NCBI GenBank assembly: GCA_937872925.1
Contig: CALMUT010000344.1
Location: 1-64,000, forward strand
From: an uncultured Myxococcales bacterium
GTDB taxonomy: Bacteria > Myxococcota_A > Polyangia > Polyangiales > Polyangiaceae
Length of the DNA stretch: 64,000 nucleotides
Reading direction: 5' to 3'
Every line of letters starts with the position of its first letter. Positions within the stretch are counted from its first letter, which is position 1. The notes below the pieces were generated by a model. The model saw only the letters and a list, made by a program, of their open reading frames with translations. It made no database searches and was not told where the DNA came from. The translations under genes and the position numbers were made by a program. Shown here piece by piece: positions 35,724 through 45,352 of the stretch.

Positions 35724-36665
35724 GTGGCACTGGATTTCGGCTTACTGGCGCTCGGCGTCCTCGCGCTCTATTTTGGCGCAGAATGGCTTGTGCGCGGCGC
35801 AGCCGGCTTGGCGCGCGCCTTCGGCGTCAGCCCCCTCGTCGTGGGGCTCACGATCGTGAGCTATGGCACGAGCGCACCTGAGCTTGCGGTCAGCGTGGTG
35901 GCGGCGCAGGGCGGCAAGCCCGACATCGCCCTGGGCAACGTGGTGGGTTCCAACATCGCGAACATCGCGCTCATTCTTGGCATCACCGCGCTGATCGCGC
36001 CGCCGCAGGTCGAAGGGAGACTGATCCGACGCGAACTGCCGATCCTGATGCTCTCCGCCCTGGCGCTCCCCGTCACGCTGCTCAGCGGATCCATCGAACG
36101 CTACGAAGGTATCTTGCTGACGTTCGCGGCAGTGGCCTTCACCCTGCTGACTTTCCGCTGGGCGCGAGTGGCCGCCGTCGGTCCCGCACAGTCGTCCCGG
36201 GACGACGTGCCCTGGTCACGACGCGGCGGACTACTGCTGTTGTCCATCCTGGGGCTGGCCGTACTGCTGATTGGCGGCAACGTGTTCGTGAAGGGTGCGG
36301 TCGGCTTGGCCACGGCGTTTGGTATGAGCGAAAAGACTGTCGGGCTGACGGTGGTGGCCGTGGGCACGTCGTTGCCGGAGCTCGCGGCTTCCTTGGTCGC
36401 CGCGCTGCGCGGGCATTCGGAATTGGCCGTGGGCAACGTGGTCGGCTCCAACATATTCAACGTGCTGCTGATCCTGGGTGTGACCAGCACGATCTCGCCC
36501 ATACCGGGCTCCCTGGCAGCCGGGCGCTTTGACCTGAGCGTCATGATCGGCCTGACAGCAGTCTCGGTCTTCGTGATGCGGCGCCAGCGGGTGATCACGC
36601 GCTGGGAAGGCGCGGTGCTGACAGGGATCTACGTGACCTTCCTGGCGGTGCTGGCGCTGAACTGA
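35724..36665 (+). CDS. Calcium/sodium exchanger (YrbG/CaxA type)
   Basis: 313 residues from GTG 35724; the frame extends upstream but into the divergent symporter's start region. It has the two inverted alpha-repeats of the family: LVVGLTIVSYGTSAPELAV with GNVVGSNIANIALILG in the first half, and TVGLTVVAVGTSLPELAAS with GNVVGSNIFNVLLILG in the second. About ten membrane helices. It exchanges Ca2+ for Na+ or H+ at the inner membrane. Confidence 0.93.
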   Translation: MALDFGLLALGVLALYFGAEWLVRGAAGLARAFGVSPLVVGLTIVSYGTSAPELAVSVVAAQGGKPDIALGNVVGSNIANIALILGITALIAPPQVEGRLIRRELPILMLSALALPVTLLSGSIERYEGILLTFAAVAFTLLTFRWARVAAVGPAQSSRDDVPWSRRGGLLLLSILGLAVLLIGGNVFVKGAVGLATAFGMSEKTVGLTVVAVGTSLPELAASLVAALRGHSELAVGNVVGSNIFNVLLILGVTSTISPIPGSLAAGRFDLSVMIGLTAVSVFVMRRQRVITRWEGAVLTGIYVTFLAVLALN

Positions 36666-36827
36666 ATCTACGGGCGTGCGGCGCCGCCGGGGAAAGGCGC
36701 GGGGAACGTTGGCGGGGGAAGAACGCGCGGGCGCCAACCGTAAGCTCGTGGTGTATCGGACTCATTCGCTATGCGCATGGATTCACGAAAAATAGAAAAG
36801 GGCCCGAACTCTTCGGGGACTCGCGCT

Positions 36828-37958
36828 ATGCTCCACAGGCCTATGTTGAATCGCTTTGCCAGCGCCTTCTTGATCGCGAGCGTCGCTGCCGCCATTGGCT
36901 GCGAGTACTCCAGCGGCTCGTCGAGTCGACGCCCCGCTGCGGCTCCCCCCCCCGGCTATGGCCCAACACCCCCTGGCTACGCCCAGCAGCCGGGCTACGG
37001 ACAAGCGCCCCCGGGCCAGCAGGGTTACCCACCTGGACAAGCGCCGCCGACGGGGTACACGCCGGCGCCCGGCGCGCCCGCGCCTACGGCCCCCACTGCG
37101 ACCGCACCGCCATCGAGTCCTCTGCCGCCCGTCGGCTTCGATCCCATCAACGCGGTGGACATCAACTTCCTACGCCTGCGCGCCCAGGCCATCATCCAAG
37201 AACTCACCGGGGCGCTGGCTTCCCAAAACCAGTCCCGAGTACAGGGGATCCCGCTGGTGGTGGACGACAAGGTCGGAAGCGTGAACGCATTCGCCGCGTG
37301 CACTAAGAGCGGCAAGAGCGTCATGGCGATCAGTGATGGGCTCTTGGACATCGAGGCGCATCTGGCGCAGGCCAAGGCCTCGGACGAGATTTTCGGCGGC
37401 AACAAGACCGATCAGTACATCCAGTACCTGGCGAAGTACCAGAAGCCCGGCGCGCCCATCGTGCGCCCGCCCGCGGGATTCTTCCCGCCCGCGCAGCAAA
37501 ACGACGGCCGCAAAGTCAAACGACAGCACGAGATCTTGGACGAGCAGATCGCATTCGTGCTCGGCCACGAGCTCGGCCACCACTACCTGGGGCACCTACC
37601 CTGCACCGCGTCCGGCGCGGGTGCGGTGACCGCCGCAGAGGCCAGCCATATTCTCTCAGGAGTGATCCCCATTTTCAACCAGCCGAACGAGCTGGCCGCA
37701 GACGTCAGCGGCACCCAAAACGTGCTGGCTGCCGGGGCCAAACGCAGCGGCTATCACTGGACTGAGCAGGGCGGCTTGCTCACCATGCAGTTCTTCTCGG
37801 GCCTCGACCGCTTTTCTCCGGTGGACATCGTATTCGGCTTCGAGCGTTCCCACCCGCCCCCTTTCGTTCGAGTACCGGTGATCCAGCAGACGGCTGCCAG
37901 CTACCGTTCCGGCAGCACAAGCCCGTTTCCGTTTCCGATCCCCGGCTTCGGCATGTAG
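36828..37958 (+). CDS. M48-like zinc metalloprotease lipoprotein
   Basis: About 376 residues. ATG 36828, or ATG 36843 five codons later. A lipobox follows a hydrophobic signal (LIASVAAAIGC). Residues about 25-100 are Pro/Gly/Gln/Tyr-rich repeats (PPGYAQQPGYGQAPPGQQ), partly encoded by a 9-C run at 36945-36953. The protease domain has the zinc site VLGHELGHHYLGH and the third ligand in NELAADVSG. This fits M48-type peptidases, though spacing between motifs is unusual. It is probably attached to the outer membrane, acting in the periplasm. The type III-like flhB family gene begins 79 bases downstream. Confidence 0.85.
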   Translation: MLHRPMLNRFASAFLIASVAAAIGCEYSSGSSSRRPAAAPPPGYGPTPPGYAQQPGYGQAPPGQQGYPPGQAPPTGYTPAPGAPAPTAPTATAPPSSPLPPVGFDPINAVDINFLRLRAQAIIQELTGALASQNQSRVQGIPLVVDDKVGSVNAFAACTKSGKSVMAISDGLLDIEAHLAQAKASDEIFGGNKTDQYIQYLAKYQKPGAPIVRPPAGFFPPAQQNDGRKVKRQHEILDEQIAFVLGHELGHHYLGHLPCTASGAGAVTAAEASHILSGVIPIFNQPNELAADVSGTQNVLAAGAKRSGYHWTEQGGLLTMQFFSGLDRFSPVDIVFGFERSHPPPFVRVPVIQQTAASYRSGSTSPFPFPIPGFGM

Positions 37959-38037
37959 CGGGTGAAGACAGTGCGCAACTGCGCCGGGTCTTGACCGATA
38001 ACAGCGGGCGGCGCACTCTCGCTGCCGCCCGCACGCT

Positions 38038-39069
38038 ATGAGCGAAAAAACCGAGGAAGCCACCCCAAGGAAACTGCGCAAGGCGCGGGAGGATGGCGAC
38101 AGCCCAGTCTCCGGGGCCCTGGTGCAAGGGGTCGGATTCCTGGTCGCCGTGGCAGTGGCTCCCGCGGCACTGTCCGCCACGGCCGCCCGTGGCGGAGAAC
38201 TCATCGTTCGCGCGATCCAGTCTCCGCTGCAGCGGGCATCGGCCGTAGACATCGCCCGTGACGTCACGACGCTCACTTTGCCGATGGTGGGTGCAGCGGC
38301 CATCGCAGCGCTCTCCGTGGGCTTGGTGCAAAGCGGAGGCGTCGTGGCCTTCAAGAAGCTCGCGCCGGATCTGAATCGCGCCAACCCGGTCTCGGGCCTA
38401 AAAAACATCTTCAGCGCGCAACGGCTGATCAGCGTGGCGCGCTCTTTAGTGGCCGCCTTGGTGGTCGGCTACCTCGCGGTGCGCCTGCTAGTCGACCACG
38501 CGCCGGATCTTTCCTATGCCGCCGGTAGCGGCGCTTCGGCGGCCGTGGTCGCCGGGGATCTCGCGACGCGGCTCCTGTGGATAGCCGCGTTAGTGGGCCT
38601 GGGGCTGGCCGCGGTCGACCTGCTGATCGTGCACTGGTCTTGGCGCAAGCGCCACCGCATGGCCAAGGACGAAATCAAGCGGGAGTTCAAAGAGAGCGAA
38701 GGCGATCCGGAGCTGCAAGCGGCGCGCAAACGGGCGCATCAGGAGATGCTCGAAGGGGCGACGCTTCACGCCGTCAAGAACGCCAGCGTTGTCGTCGTCA
38801 ATCCGACGCATCTAGCTGTGGCACTGCACTACCAAGACGGGGACGAGGACAGCGGTGCGCCCACCGTCGTCGCCCAGGGACGCGGCGAACTCGCGCGACG
38901 CATGATGGACGCGGCCCGCGCGTACTCGGTGCCGATCATTCGAGATGTGCCGGTCGCACGGGCACTGTCTGAGCTCGAAGTAGGCGACGAGATCCCGGAG
39001 AACCTATACGAGGCCGTCGCGGAGATCTTGCGCGAAGCGTGGAGCGAATCCGAGTCGGGGCCGCAATAG
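38038..39069 (+). CDS. FlhB/SctU-family type III export protein
   Basis: 343 residues, normal for the family. It opens with the signature MSEKTEEATPRKLRKAREDG, has four membrane helices (about 30-50, 85-105, 135-155, 175-200), a cytoplasmic linker, and the self-cleaving NPTH motif at N255-P256. FlhB/SctU proteins switch substrate class in flagellar or injectisome export. The cytoplasmic part suits SctU as much as FlhB. No other flagellar or type III gene is in the window. It is convergent with the 39074 gene. Confidence 0.93.
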   Translation: MSEKTEEATPRKLRKAREDGDSPVSGALVQGVGFLVAVAVAPAALSATAARGGELIVRAIQSPLQRASAVDIARDVTTLTLPMVGAAAIAALSVGLVQSGGVVAFKKLAPDLNRANPVSGLKNIFSAQRLISVARSLVAALVVGYLAVRLLVDHAPDLSYAAGSGASAAVVAGDLATRLLWIAALVGLGLAAVDLLIVHWSWRKRHRMAKDEIKREFKESEGDPELQAARKRAHQEMLEGATLHAVKNASVVVVNPTHLAVALHYQDGDEDSGAPTVVAQGRGELARRMMDAARAYSVPIIRDVPVARALSELEVGDEIPENLYEAVAEILREAWSESESGPQ

Positions 39070-39073
39070 CCGC

Positions 39074-41272
39074 CTAGCGCGGCGGACGCGCCGAAGTGCT
39101 TTCCCCAACTGCTTGCCAGAGTTGCTGCGCCGTCACGTCACCCGCGGACTCGGAGAGCTGCGCCAAAAAGCGCGCCGTCACGTGTTGACCGTGCACGTCG
39201 CCGGCTTCGCGAGCCCGCGCCAGTCCGTTGAGGCCTTCGAGCAAGGCTTCTCGGCTCCGTCCCCCGCGAGCGAGCCCCACGGCAAGCGCAAGCGCCGCAC
39301 GACTCCGGTCGAGGGGCGGGAGATCTGCGGCCAGCGCTTTGGCTTGCCGCAGGCAACTCAGTGCTCTGGGCACGTCGTCGCGGGCCAAACTGGCCATTCC
39401 TTCCAAGCGCAGGGCGATGTGCGGCTCCACGCCCCCGGCTGCCAGTTCCGAAGCCAATTCGAGGGCAGCGGTGTGATCCCCATCCCGCAGCGCCTGAACG
39501 AAACGCGTCGCCGTGGGAGACTCGCCCAGAAAGTCTGGGCCCGCCTTGGGATGCGTCAGGCTCACCGGCGGCACGCTCTCCCGCTGCAGTCCGGCGCGAT
39601 CGGCGATGGCGCCTCCGAGCAGGCCGCGGGATTCCAGAACCGCGGGTTCGCCCGTCTCGGTGAATTTCACCAACGCATCTGCAGACTTGGCGAGACCGGC
39701 GGCCCGCGCTGCTGAGCCTCCTCGGCGCAGCAGTGGCAACGCACCGTCCACGTCGCCGCCCAGCAGCGCGTGCACGCCGGCGGTCACTGCGCCCAAGGGC
39801 GTGTCTTTTTCCGCGAGCCAAGCGGACGCTCGTCGGTGCAGCCGCGCCCGCCGCGCCTCCGGCAGCGCCGCCAGCGCGACGTCGCGCACCGACGAAAACT
39901 GAAACGACACCGCATCGGGATTGGAGGAAAGCCAGCCGCGACGGGACAAGCGCTGCAACGCGGCGGCCACCTGGGACTCCTCTTCGCGTTCGACCAGATG
40001 CGCCAAATCAGCCTGCGTCGCGCTGCCGCCCCAGACCGCCAGGGCCCCGAGTATCAGCTTGTCCGCGTCAGCAAACCAGCGCAGGCGACGCTCGATCCAA
40101 TGTTGAGCCGAACACGGCCGGTTGCGACCCGCGACGCTGACGCGCAGTGCCGCCTCGTCTCCGCGGTCGACGACGAGCCCACTTTCAACGGCCTCAAGGG
40201 TCGATTCACGCACCCCCAGAGGACTGTCGCTGCCACGTCGTGCCAGCCGGGCCGTATCCTTTTCGACCAGGCCCGGCACGAGGCTCTGCACCAGCGCGCG
40301 GGCGGAGGCGTCGTCGAATCCCCCCAGAGAGCCCGAGCGGGTCGCCACCTGTCCGGGGCTGGTGCGACGTAGAATCACGGCAACCTTGCCTCGCGCCTGG
40401 GCAGCGAGCACCGCGGCCATGCTGTCCGCATCGAGCCGCTCCGCATCGTCAACGCAGATCAAGCCCCCGGGCCCCAATGCTGCTTCCAGCAACTCTGCGC
40501 AGGCGTCGATTTCGAGCCCCTCGCCGGCGCATAGGCTTTCCAGGGAAGCCGCCACCGCGGGCAAGAGGGCGCCACTCCTCAATTGCGAAGCCGCCTCCCG
40601 CAGTGCGCCCAGGGGCTCCCCCAAACGCGGCACCAAGGTCATGACCTTGCCACGGTGACGCTGCGACAATTCGAGCAGCGCGCGGCTGCCGCCGCCCCCC
40701 CGGGGAGCGCAGATCTCGACGCACTCCCCGGGGCCGGGTGGATCGGGCAGTACACGTGAAAGCCATTGCGGTTGCGCGGGCAACTGCGGCAGCGCGCCGG
40801 GACGCAACGGCAACGTGCGATCCAATCGCAGGCCACGCACGCGTTCCTTCCCGAGCAGGCCCAAGCGCGAACCGCGAGTGAGCACCTCGCCGCTCTGCGC
40901 TTGAGGCAACGCCGGCGAGAGGAGGACCTCCCCCACCCGCGCGATCCGAGAAAGCTGCACGGCTTTCCGCATTGCCTCCCCGGAAGAAAGCGCGACCGTG
41001 GAGGCCGCGTCTACGAGCACCGTCAGCACACCTTGGGCGAGGCCCGCGGAACTCTGTGGAGGCAGCGCAACAACGAGTTCGATGGCGTCTTCAATGGCGT
41101 CGGGAGCGAAATCAAATGCGACCATCCCGCTCTGCCACGCGACGACTCGTGCACCTTGTGCGTTCGCGCGACCCAATAGTTCGAGCAACTCGGCGTCATC
41201 TTCGCCGCGGCCGCGCTGGCGCACGCACAGCACCAATCGCTCCGCCGCGTCACTGTCGGATGGAGAGGTCAC
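39074..41272 (-). CDS. STAND/AAA-like ATPase relative with degenerate nucleotide sites
   Basis: 732 residues, GTG start. Residues about 1-160 look like a worn-down class III cyclase homology region (GMVAFDFAPDAIEDAIELV, then AMRKAVQLSRIARVGEVLLS). Next comes an ATPase-like core in which the P-loop reads APRGGGGSRALLEL, with no GK[ST] lysine, while a Walker-B-like strand (GLICVDDAERLD) remains. The C-terminal half is helical, TPR-like. This is the layout of cyclase-coupled MalT-type ATPases, but probably without activity. It starts 12 bases after pspA on the same strand, so it may modulate the envelope-stress response (inference). Confidence 0.6.
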   Translation of the reverse strand: MTSPSDSDAAERLVLCVRQRGRGEDDAELLELLGRANAQGARVVAWQSGMVAFDFAPDAIEDAIELVVALPPQSSAGLAQGVLTVLVDAASTVALSSGEAMRKAVQLSRIARVGEVLLSPALPQAQSGEVLTRGSRLGLLGKERVRGLRLDRTLPLRPGALPQLPAQPQWLSRVLPDPPGPGECVEICAPRGGGGSRALLELSQRHRGKVMTLVPRLGEPLGALREAASQLRSGALLPAVAASLESLCAGEGLEIDACAELLEAALGPGGLICVDDAERLDADSMAAVLAAQARGKVAVILRRTSPGQVATRSGSLGGFDDASARALVQSLVPGLVEKDTARLARRGSDSPLGVRESTLEAVESGLVVDRGDEAALRVSVAGRNRPCSAQHWIERRLRWFADADKLILGALAVWGGSATQADLAHLVEREEESQVAAALQRLSRRGWLSSNPDAVSFQFSSVRDVALAALPEARRARLHRRASAWLAEKDTPLGAVTAGVHALLGGDVDGALPLLRRGGSAARAAGLAKSADALVKFTETGEPAVLESRGLLGGAIADRAGLQRESVPPVSLTHPKAGPDFLGESPTATRFVQALRDGDHTAALELASELAAGGVEPHIALRLEGMASLARDDVPRALSCLRQAKALAADLPPLDRSRAALALAVGLARGGRSREALLEGLNGLARAREAGDVHGQHVTARFLAQLSESAGDVTAQQLWQAVGESTSARPPR

Positions 41273-41284
41273 GTTTCGTTCGGT

Positions 41285-42016
41285 TCAGCTGTCGACGCGA
41301 ACCTTCTTCTTCAACGCGGAAAGCTCGTCGTCTATTTCGCTAGTGCCGGCATTCTTTTCATCGGCCGAACCGCCGTACTCCAATGCACGAAACTTGGCTT
41401 CGACTTCGCCTTGAGTCATCCCGCCGGGGCCACGCCCGGAGCCGAGGGCTTCTTCGACCTCGCGCTGCGCTTGCACCGCCGCCTCAACGCCCTCGATTTG
41501 GTCTTCCATGCGGCGGAACTCTCCGAAAGCACCACCGCCGACCGGCGCGCCAAGACCTTCCACGCCGCCGCCTGCCTTGGCCTGCTGCACACGCGCGGCC
41601 AACGTGCCTTTCTTGGCTTCCAGTTCCTGGAACTTGGCTTCCATGCGCTCAAGCTCCGCCTTCATTTCCAGGGCGTTGCTGCGCTGTTCCCCACGCAGCG
41701 CTTCGGCGCGATCGCGTTCCTGGGTCAGGCGCTTCTTCTGCACCAAAGCCTCACGCGCCAGATCGTCGTCGGAATGCTTGACGGCGAGTTCAGCGCGCTT
41801 CGCCCACTTCTCGACCTCCTTGTCGATCTCTTCGGTTTTCCCGCGGAGTTGCTTCTCCGCAGCAACACTGCGCACGACTTCCTGTCGCGCAGCCTTGAGT
41901 TGCTCCCGCATCTCGCTGAGAGTGAGGTCGATGCTTTTTTTGGGGTCCTCCGCCTTGTCCAACAAGGAATTGAAGTTCGACGAAATCACGCGGCCCATAC
42001 GGTCGAAAATCCCCAT
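41285..42016 (-). CDS. pspA: PspA/IM30-family membrane-stress protein
   Basis: 243 residues, almost all coiled coil. The N-terminal amphipathic helix is MGIFDRMGRVISSNFNSLLD, and LDKAEDPKKSIDLTLSEM is a PspA hallmark. PspA/IM30 proteins polymerise on damaged inner membrane and preserve the proton gradient. A Gly-rich break at about 148-160 precedes a short helix, as in bacterial homologues. No pspF or pspBC genes are nearby. It is followed 12 bases later by the degenerate ATPase gene, and diverges from the peroxiredoxin gene. Confidence 0.93.
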   Translation of the reverse strand: MGIFDRMGRVISSNFNSLLDKAEDPKKSIDLTLSEMREQLKAARQEVVRSVAAEKQLRGKTEEIDKEVEKWAKRAELAVKHSDDDLAREALVQKKRLTQERDRAEALRGEQRSNALEMKAELERMEAKFQELEAKKGTLAARVQQAKAGGGVEGLGAPVGGGAFGEFRRMEDQIEGVEAAVQAQREVEEALGSGRGPGGMTQGEVEAKFRALEYGGSADEKNAGTSEIDDELSALKKKVRVDS

Positions 42017-42179
42017 GGCCGGACTCTGCCACGGCCGCCGAGACGGCCGCTAGCGGCTCCGCCTCAAAAATTCGCAGGCCGGCCGTATTTCTTCAGTTTT
42101 GTGCCGGATCCGGGGCTGGCACCGAGGGCAGCCCCCCGGCGCCCCCCAGCCACGGCGGCTCCGGTATGCTGCCTCCAAC

Positions 42180-42647
42180 ATGGCAGCACAACTCAGCGCC
42201 GGCGACGTGGTCGAGGACTTCACCCTGCCCGCCCACGGTGAAGGCAGTTTCCGCTTGTACGCAGCCCTCGAACGCGGGCCCGTCGTGTTGTTCTTCTACC
42301 CAAAGGACGACACGCCTGTGTGCATCGCGGAGGCGTGCGCGTTTCGAGATCGCCATGAAGTCTTCCTGAGCCACGGCGCTCAGGTGGTCGGGGTGAGTGG
42401 CGACTCCCTGGAGAAACATGAGGCGTTTGCCGGCCGCCATGACCTGCCCTACACACTGCTCAGTGATGTGGGCGGAAAGGTGCGCGCGCTCTTCCGGGTC
42501 AAGAAGACTCTTGGCTTCTTTGACGGACGCGTCACCTTCGTCATTGGTACCGGCGGCAAGATATTGCATGCCTTTTCAAGCGCGCTCGATGCCCGACGAC
42601 ACGTGGAAGAATCCTTGGCGTCCTTGGAGCGCCTGCGCCAAAGCTGA
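42180..42647 (+). CDS. Peroxiredoxin (BCP/PrxQ-like)
   Basis: 155 residues from ATG 42180. It reduces peroxides in the cytoplasm. The peroxidatic site is DDTPVCIAEACAFRD, where the usual TPxCT is TPVCI; a second Cys lies five residues later as in PrxQ/BCP proteins. VVLFFYPKDDTP and GVSGDSLEKHEAF are other family motifs. It diverges from pspA and converges on the lpd gene. Confidence 0.93.
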   Translation: MAAQLSAGDVVEDFTLPAHGEGSFRLYAALERGPVVLFFYPKDDTPVCIAEACAFRDRHEVFLSHGAQVVGVSGDSLEKHEAFAGRHDLPYTLLSDVGGKVRALFRVKKTLGFFDGRVTFVIGTGGKILHAFSSALDARRHVEESLASLERLRQS

Positions 42648-42670
42648 GCGCCGTAGCCCAGCTGCGGCGC
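42648..42670 (+). terminator. Possible hairpin between convergent genes
   Basis: GCGCCG (42648-42653) and CGGCGC (42665-42670) form a 6-bp stem with an 11-base loop just after the peroxiredoxin stop. There is no T run, so a factor-independent terminator is doubtful. Confidence 0.25.
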
Positions 42671-42699
42671 GCGCCGCTTCTGCCGCCAAGCCGCCGCCT

Positions 42700-44112
42700 T
42701 CAGCGATTGACGACGTGAATCGCGTGTCCGAGGGATGCGGCCGCGGCTTCCATCAGGGATTCCCCTAAGGTGGGGTGTGGGTGCACGGTCAGGGCCATGT
42801 CTTCGGCCGTCGCCACCATTTCCAAGGCAAGTGCCGCCTCGCTGATCAGGTCGCTGGCGTTGGGTCCAACGATGTGCACGCCCAGGATCCGGCCCGTCTT
42901 CCGATCCGTAACCAATTTCACGAACCCGTCGGTTTCTCGGATGCTCATCGCGCGCCCCAGCGCGGCGAAAGGGAACTTGCCGATGGCCACGTCGTAGCCC
43001 TGCTCTTTCGCCTCGACGTCGGTCATGCCCGCGGACGCGATTTCAGGGTCCGTGAAGATGATGCCGGGGATGGTGATCCAGTCCTTGGCCGAGGCCTTTC
43101 CTGCCAGCGCTTCCGCGCACACCTCGCCTTCCTTGCTCGCCTTGTGCGCCAGCATTGGAGCACCCGAGACATCGCCGATGGCCCAGACGCCGGGCACGTT
43201 GGTGCGACAGCACTCGTCCGTGCGCACAAATCCGCGCTCGTCGATGACAACCCCCAATTCCTCGAGCCCGATCCCGCGGGAACGCGGTTTCATGCCCACG
43301 GCTACGAGCATCACGTCGCACGCCAAAGAAGCCGGCGCGTCGGCGCCCGATAGCCGCACCGTGAGCGAACCATCCGCGCCAGCCTCATAGCCGACGGCCT
43401 TCGTCGACTTGTAGATCTTCGCGCCCCGTTTGCTCAGGGTGCGCTCGACAACACGAACGCACTCGGCATCTACCCCAGGTAGCAGCGACGGCGTGAGCTC
43501 GACGATCGTCAACTCGGCGCCAAAGGCCTGGTACACCATGCCCAACTCCAAGCCGATGACGCCGCCCCCGACGACCACTAGACGCTTCGGCACTTCCTGA
43601 AGGCTCACGGCCTGCCGCGCGCCAATCACCCGCGTTCCGTCGAACTGAAGACCGGGCACTTGGATCGTCTCGCTGCCGGTGGCCACCACAATGCCTTTGC
43701 GCGCAGTGAGCGTGACGTTGCCCCCGCCCTTTTTCGCGACGTCGACCGTCGTCGCGCTGCTGAGCCGGCCGCGACCGTCAAAAGTGGTCGCGCTGTTCGC
43801 TTTGAGTAGCTGCCGCACGCCGCCAGTGAGCTTCTTGACGATGCCGTCTTTCCAACTCTGCATCTTCTGGGTGTCGAGCTGCGCCGACGCGAAGGAGAGC
43901 CCTTGAACCGACGCTTGCTGCGCCTTGTGAAAAAGGTGCGCCGTGCTGATCAAGGCCTTGGAAGGAATGCAGCCCCAGTTCAAGCACACGCCGCCGTATT
44001 CTTCTTCTTCAACGCAGGCGACGCTGAGACCAAGTTGCCCTAGGCGGATGGCGCATACGTAACCGCCCGGGCCCCCGCCGACGACGATGACGTCAAAAGT
44101 GGTGTCACTCAT
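42700..44112 (-). CDS. lpdA: Dihydrolipoyl dehydrogenase (E3)
   Basis: 470 residues. It reoxidises dihydrolipoamide in 2-oxoacid dehydrogenase complexes using FAD and NAD+. It shows the FAD motif VVGGGPGGYVCA, the redox disulfide GGVCLNWGCIPSKA, the NAD motif VVGGGVIGLELG, and the C-terminal His-Glu active site HPHPTLGE. It follows the E1 alpha gene on the same strand after 75 bases, so it probably serves the same complex. Confidence 0.97.
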   Translation of the reverse strand: MSDTTFDVIVVGGGPGGYVCAIRLGQLGLSVACVEEEEYGGVCLNWGCIPSKALISTAHLFHKAQQASVQGLSFASAQLDTQKMQSWKDGIVKKLTGGVRQLLKANSATTFDGRGRLSSATTVDVAKKGGGNVTLTARKGIVVATGSETIQVPGLQFDGTRVIGARQAVSLQEVPKRLVVVGGGVIGLELGMVYQAFGAELTIVELTPSLLPGVDAECVRVVERTLSKRGAKIYKSTKAVGYEAGADGSLTVRLSGADAPASLACDVMLVAVGMKPRSRGIGLEELGVVIDERGFVRTDECCRTNVPGVWAIGDVSGAPMLAHKASKEGEVCAEALAGKASAKDWITIPGIIFTDPEIASAGMTDVEAKEQGYDVAIGKFPFAALGRAMSIRETDGFVKLVTDRKTGRILGVHIVGPNASDLISEAALALEMVATAEDMALTVHPHPTLGESLMEAAAASLGHAIHVVNR

Positions 44113-44187
44113 GGGTCGCGCCTATATCACGGATCAGCGGCGGCACTCAGCCGCCACGCCCCCGACGCGTACCCGCCACCTCGGGGC

Positions 44188-45288
44188 TCAATGCGACGGC
44201 GGCTTGCCCTGGCGCAACAACTCGCCGAGCTGTTCTTCCAGGTGCCACGGACGTGCGGCATACACGTCGTCGAATAGGGACTCGCGCGGTGGCGGCGGCG
44301 CGTGCTCGGCAGTCTTGATCGCGGCCGAGATTTCGTCGGTGAGCTCGCTGTCGATGGCAGCTTCGCGGTCGTCGGATAGCGCTCCGCGACTGCGCAGCAG
44401 CTTCTGAAGCCGCTCGACCGGGTCTTTCTTGGCCCAGGCTTTCACTTCTTCTTCACTGCGGTAACGGGTGGGGTCGTCACTGGTGGAATGCGCCCCGATC
44501 CGGTACGTCACACACTCCACGAAGGTCGCGCCCTCCCCGGACCGCGCACGGCTCACGGCGTCGCGAATGGCGGCAAAGCATGCCACGACGTCGTTGCCGT
44601 CCACGCGGATCGCGGGCAGACCGTAGGCCCGCGCTTTGACGGCGATGGTTTCGGATGCCGTCTGCCGTTCCGTAGGCACGCTGATACTCCACCCGTTATT
44701 CTGACAGATCAGAACGCAGGGAACGCGATACACGCCGGCGAAGTTCATCGCGTTGTGGAAGTCCGGCTGGCTGGTGGCGCCATCCCCCAAAAAACCGATC
44801 GTCACCGTCCGATCCCCGCGGAGCTTCGCGGCCCAGGCGGCACCCACGGCCTGGGGCACCTGGGGCCCAATGCAACTGCCCCAGGAGACTTGATTGACGC
44901 TGCGTCCGCTCATATGGCTCGGCATCTGGCGGCCTTTGAGCACGTCCAAGCTGTTGCCAAACACTTGCGCCAGGTAGGTGGCGAGCGGAAAGCCCCGCGC
45001 CAGCATGATCGCGCTTTCGCGGAGCGCCGGAAACACCCAGTCCCCCGGGTCCGTGGCGCATGCCGTGGCAACTGGGGGCGCTTCTTGGCCCGTGCAGGTG
45101 CCGTAGAAGCCCACGCGACCTTGGCGCTGCAACCCGACCATGCGTGTCTCGAGGATCCGCAAGCGGCGCATTTGTCGATACATGTCCAGGAGCAGGTCTT
45201 CGCCCGCAGGCAATTCTCCGCTTCCCAGGAACACGCCGGCTTCGTCAACGAGCTGAAACAAACCAAGATCCGCGTTGGCACTTTCCAT
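44188..45288 (-). CDS. 2-oxoacid dehydrogenase E1 alpha subunit
   Basis: 366 residues from ATG 45288; the frame runs 146 codons further upstream but overlaps the preceding HEAT gene. It binds thiamine pyrophosphate (GDGATSQPDFHNAMNFAG ... NN) and decarboxylates a 2-oxoacid. The sequence YRIGAHSTSDDPTRYRS is closer to branched-chain 2-oxoacid dehydrogenases than to pyruvate dehydrogenase E1 alpha, so either is possible. E1 beta and E2 genes are not adjacent. It lies between the HEAT gene and lpdA in one direction. Confidence 0.9.
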   Translation of the reverse strand: MESANADLGLFQLVDEAGVFLGSGELPAGEDLLLDMYRQMRRLRILETRMVGLQRQGRVGFYGTCTGQEAPPVATACATDPGDWVFPALRESAIMLARGFPLATYLAQVFGNSLDVLKGRQMPSHMSGRSVNQVSWGSCIGPQVPQAVGAAWAAKLRGDRTVTIGFLGDGATSQPDFHNAMNFAGVYRVPCVLICQNNGWSISVPTERQTASETIAVKARAYGLPAIRVDGNDVVACFAAIRDAVSRARSGEGATFVECVTYRIGAHSTSDDPTRYRSEEEVKAWAKKDPVERLQKLLRSRGALSDDREAAIDSELTDEISAAIKTAEHAPPPPRESLFDDVYAARPWHLEEQLGELLRQGKPPSH

Positions 45289-45352
45289 GGGCGGGCTTGG
45301 GACTACCACGACTTCGGTCTCGCTGTTTAGAGCAGATCTCAGAACCCAGAGC

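Noticed and set aside
36945-36953. 9-C run in the metalloprotease lipoprotein gene as a phase-variation tract
   Set aside because: It encodes part of a Pro-rich repeat in frame. It is shorter than the 11-base tract and the gene is otherwise ordinary, so I do not claim switching.
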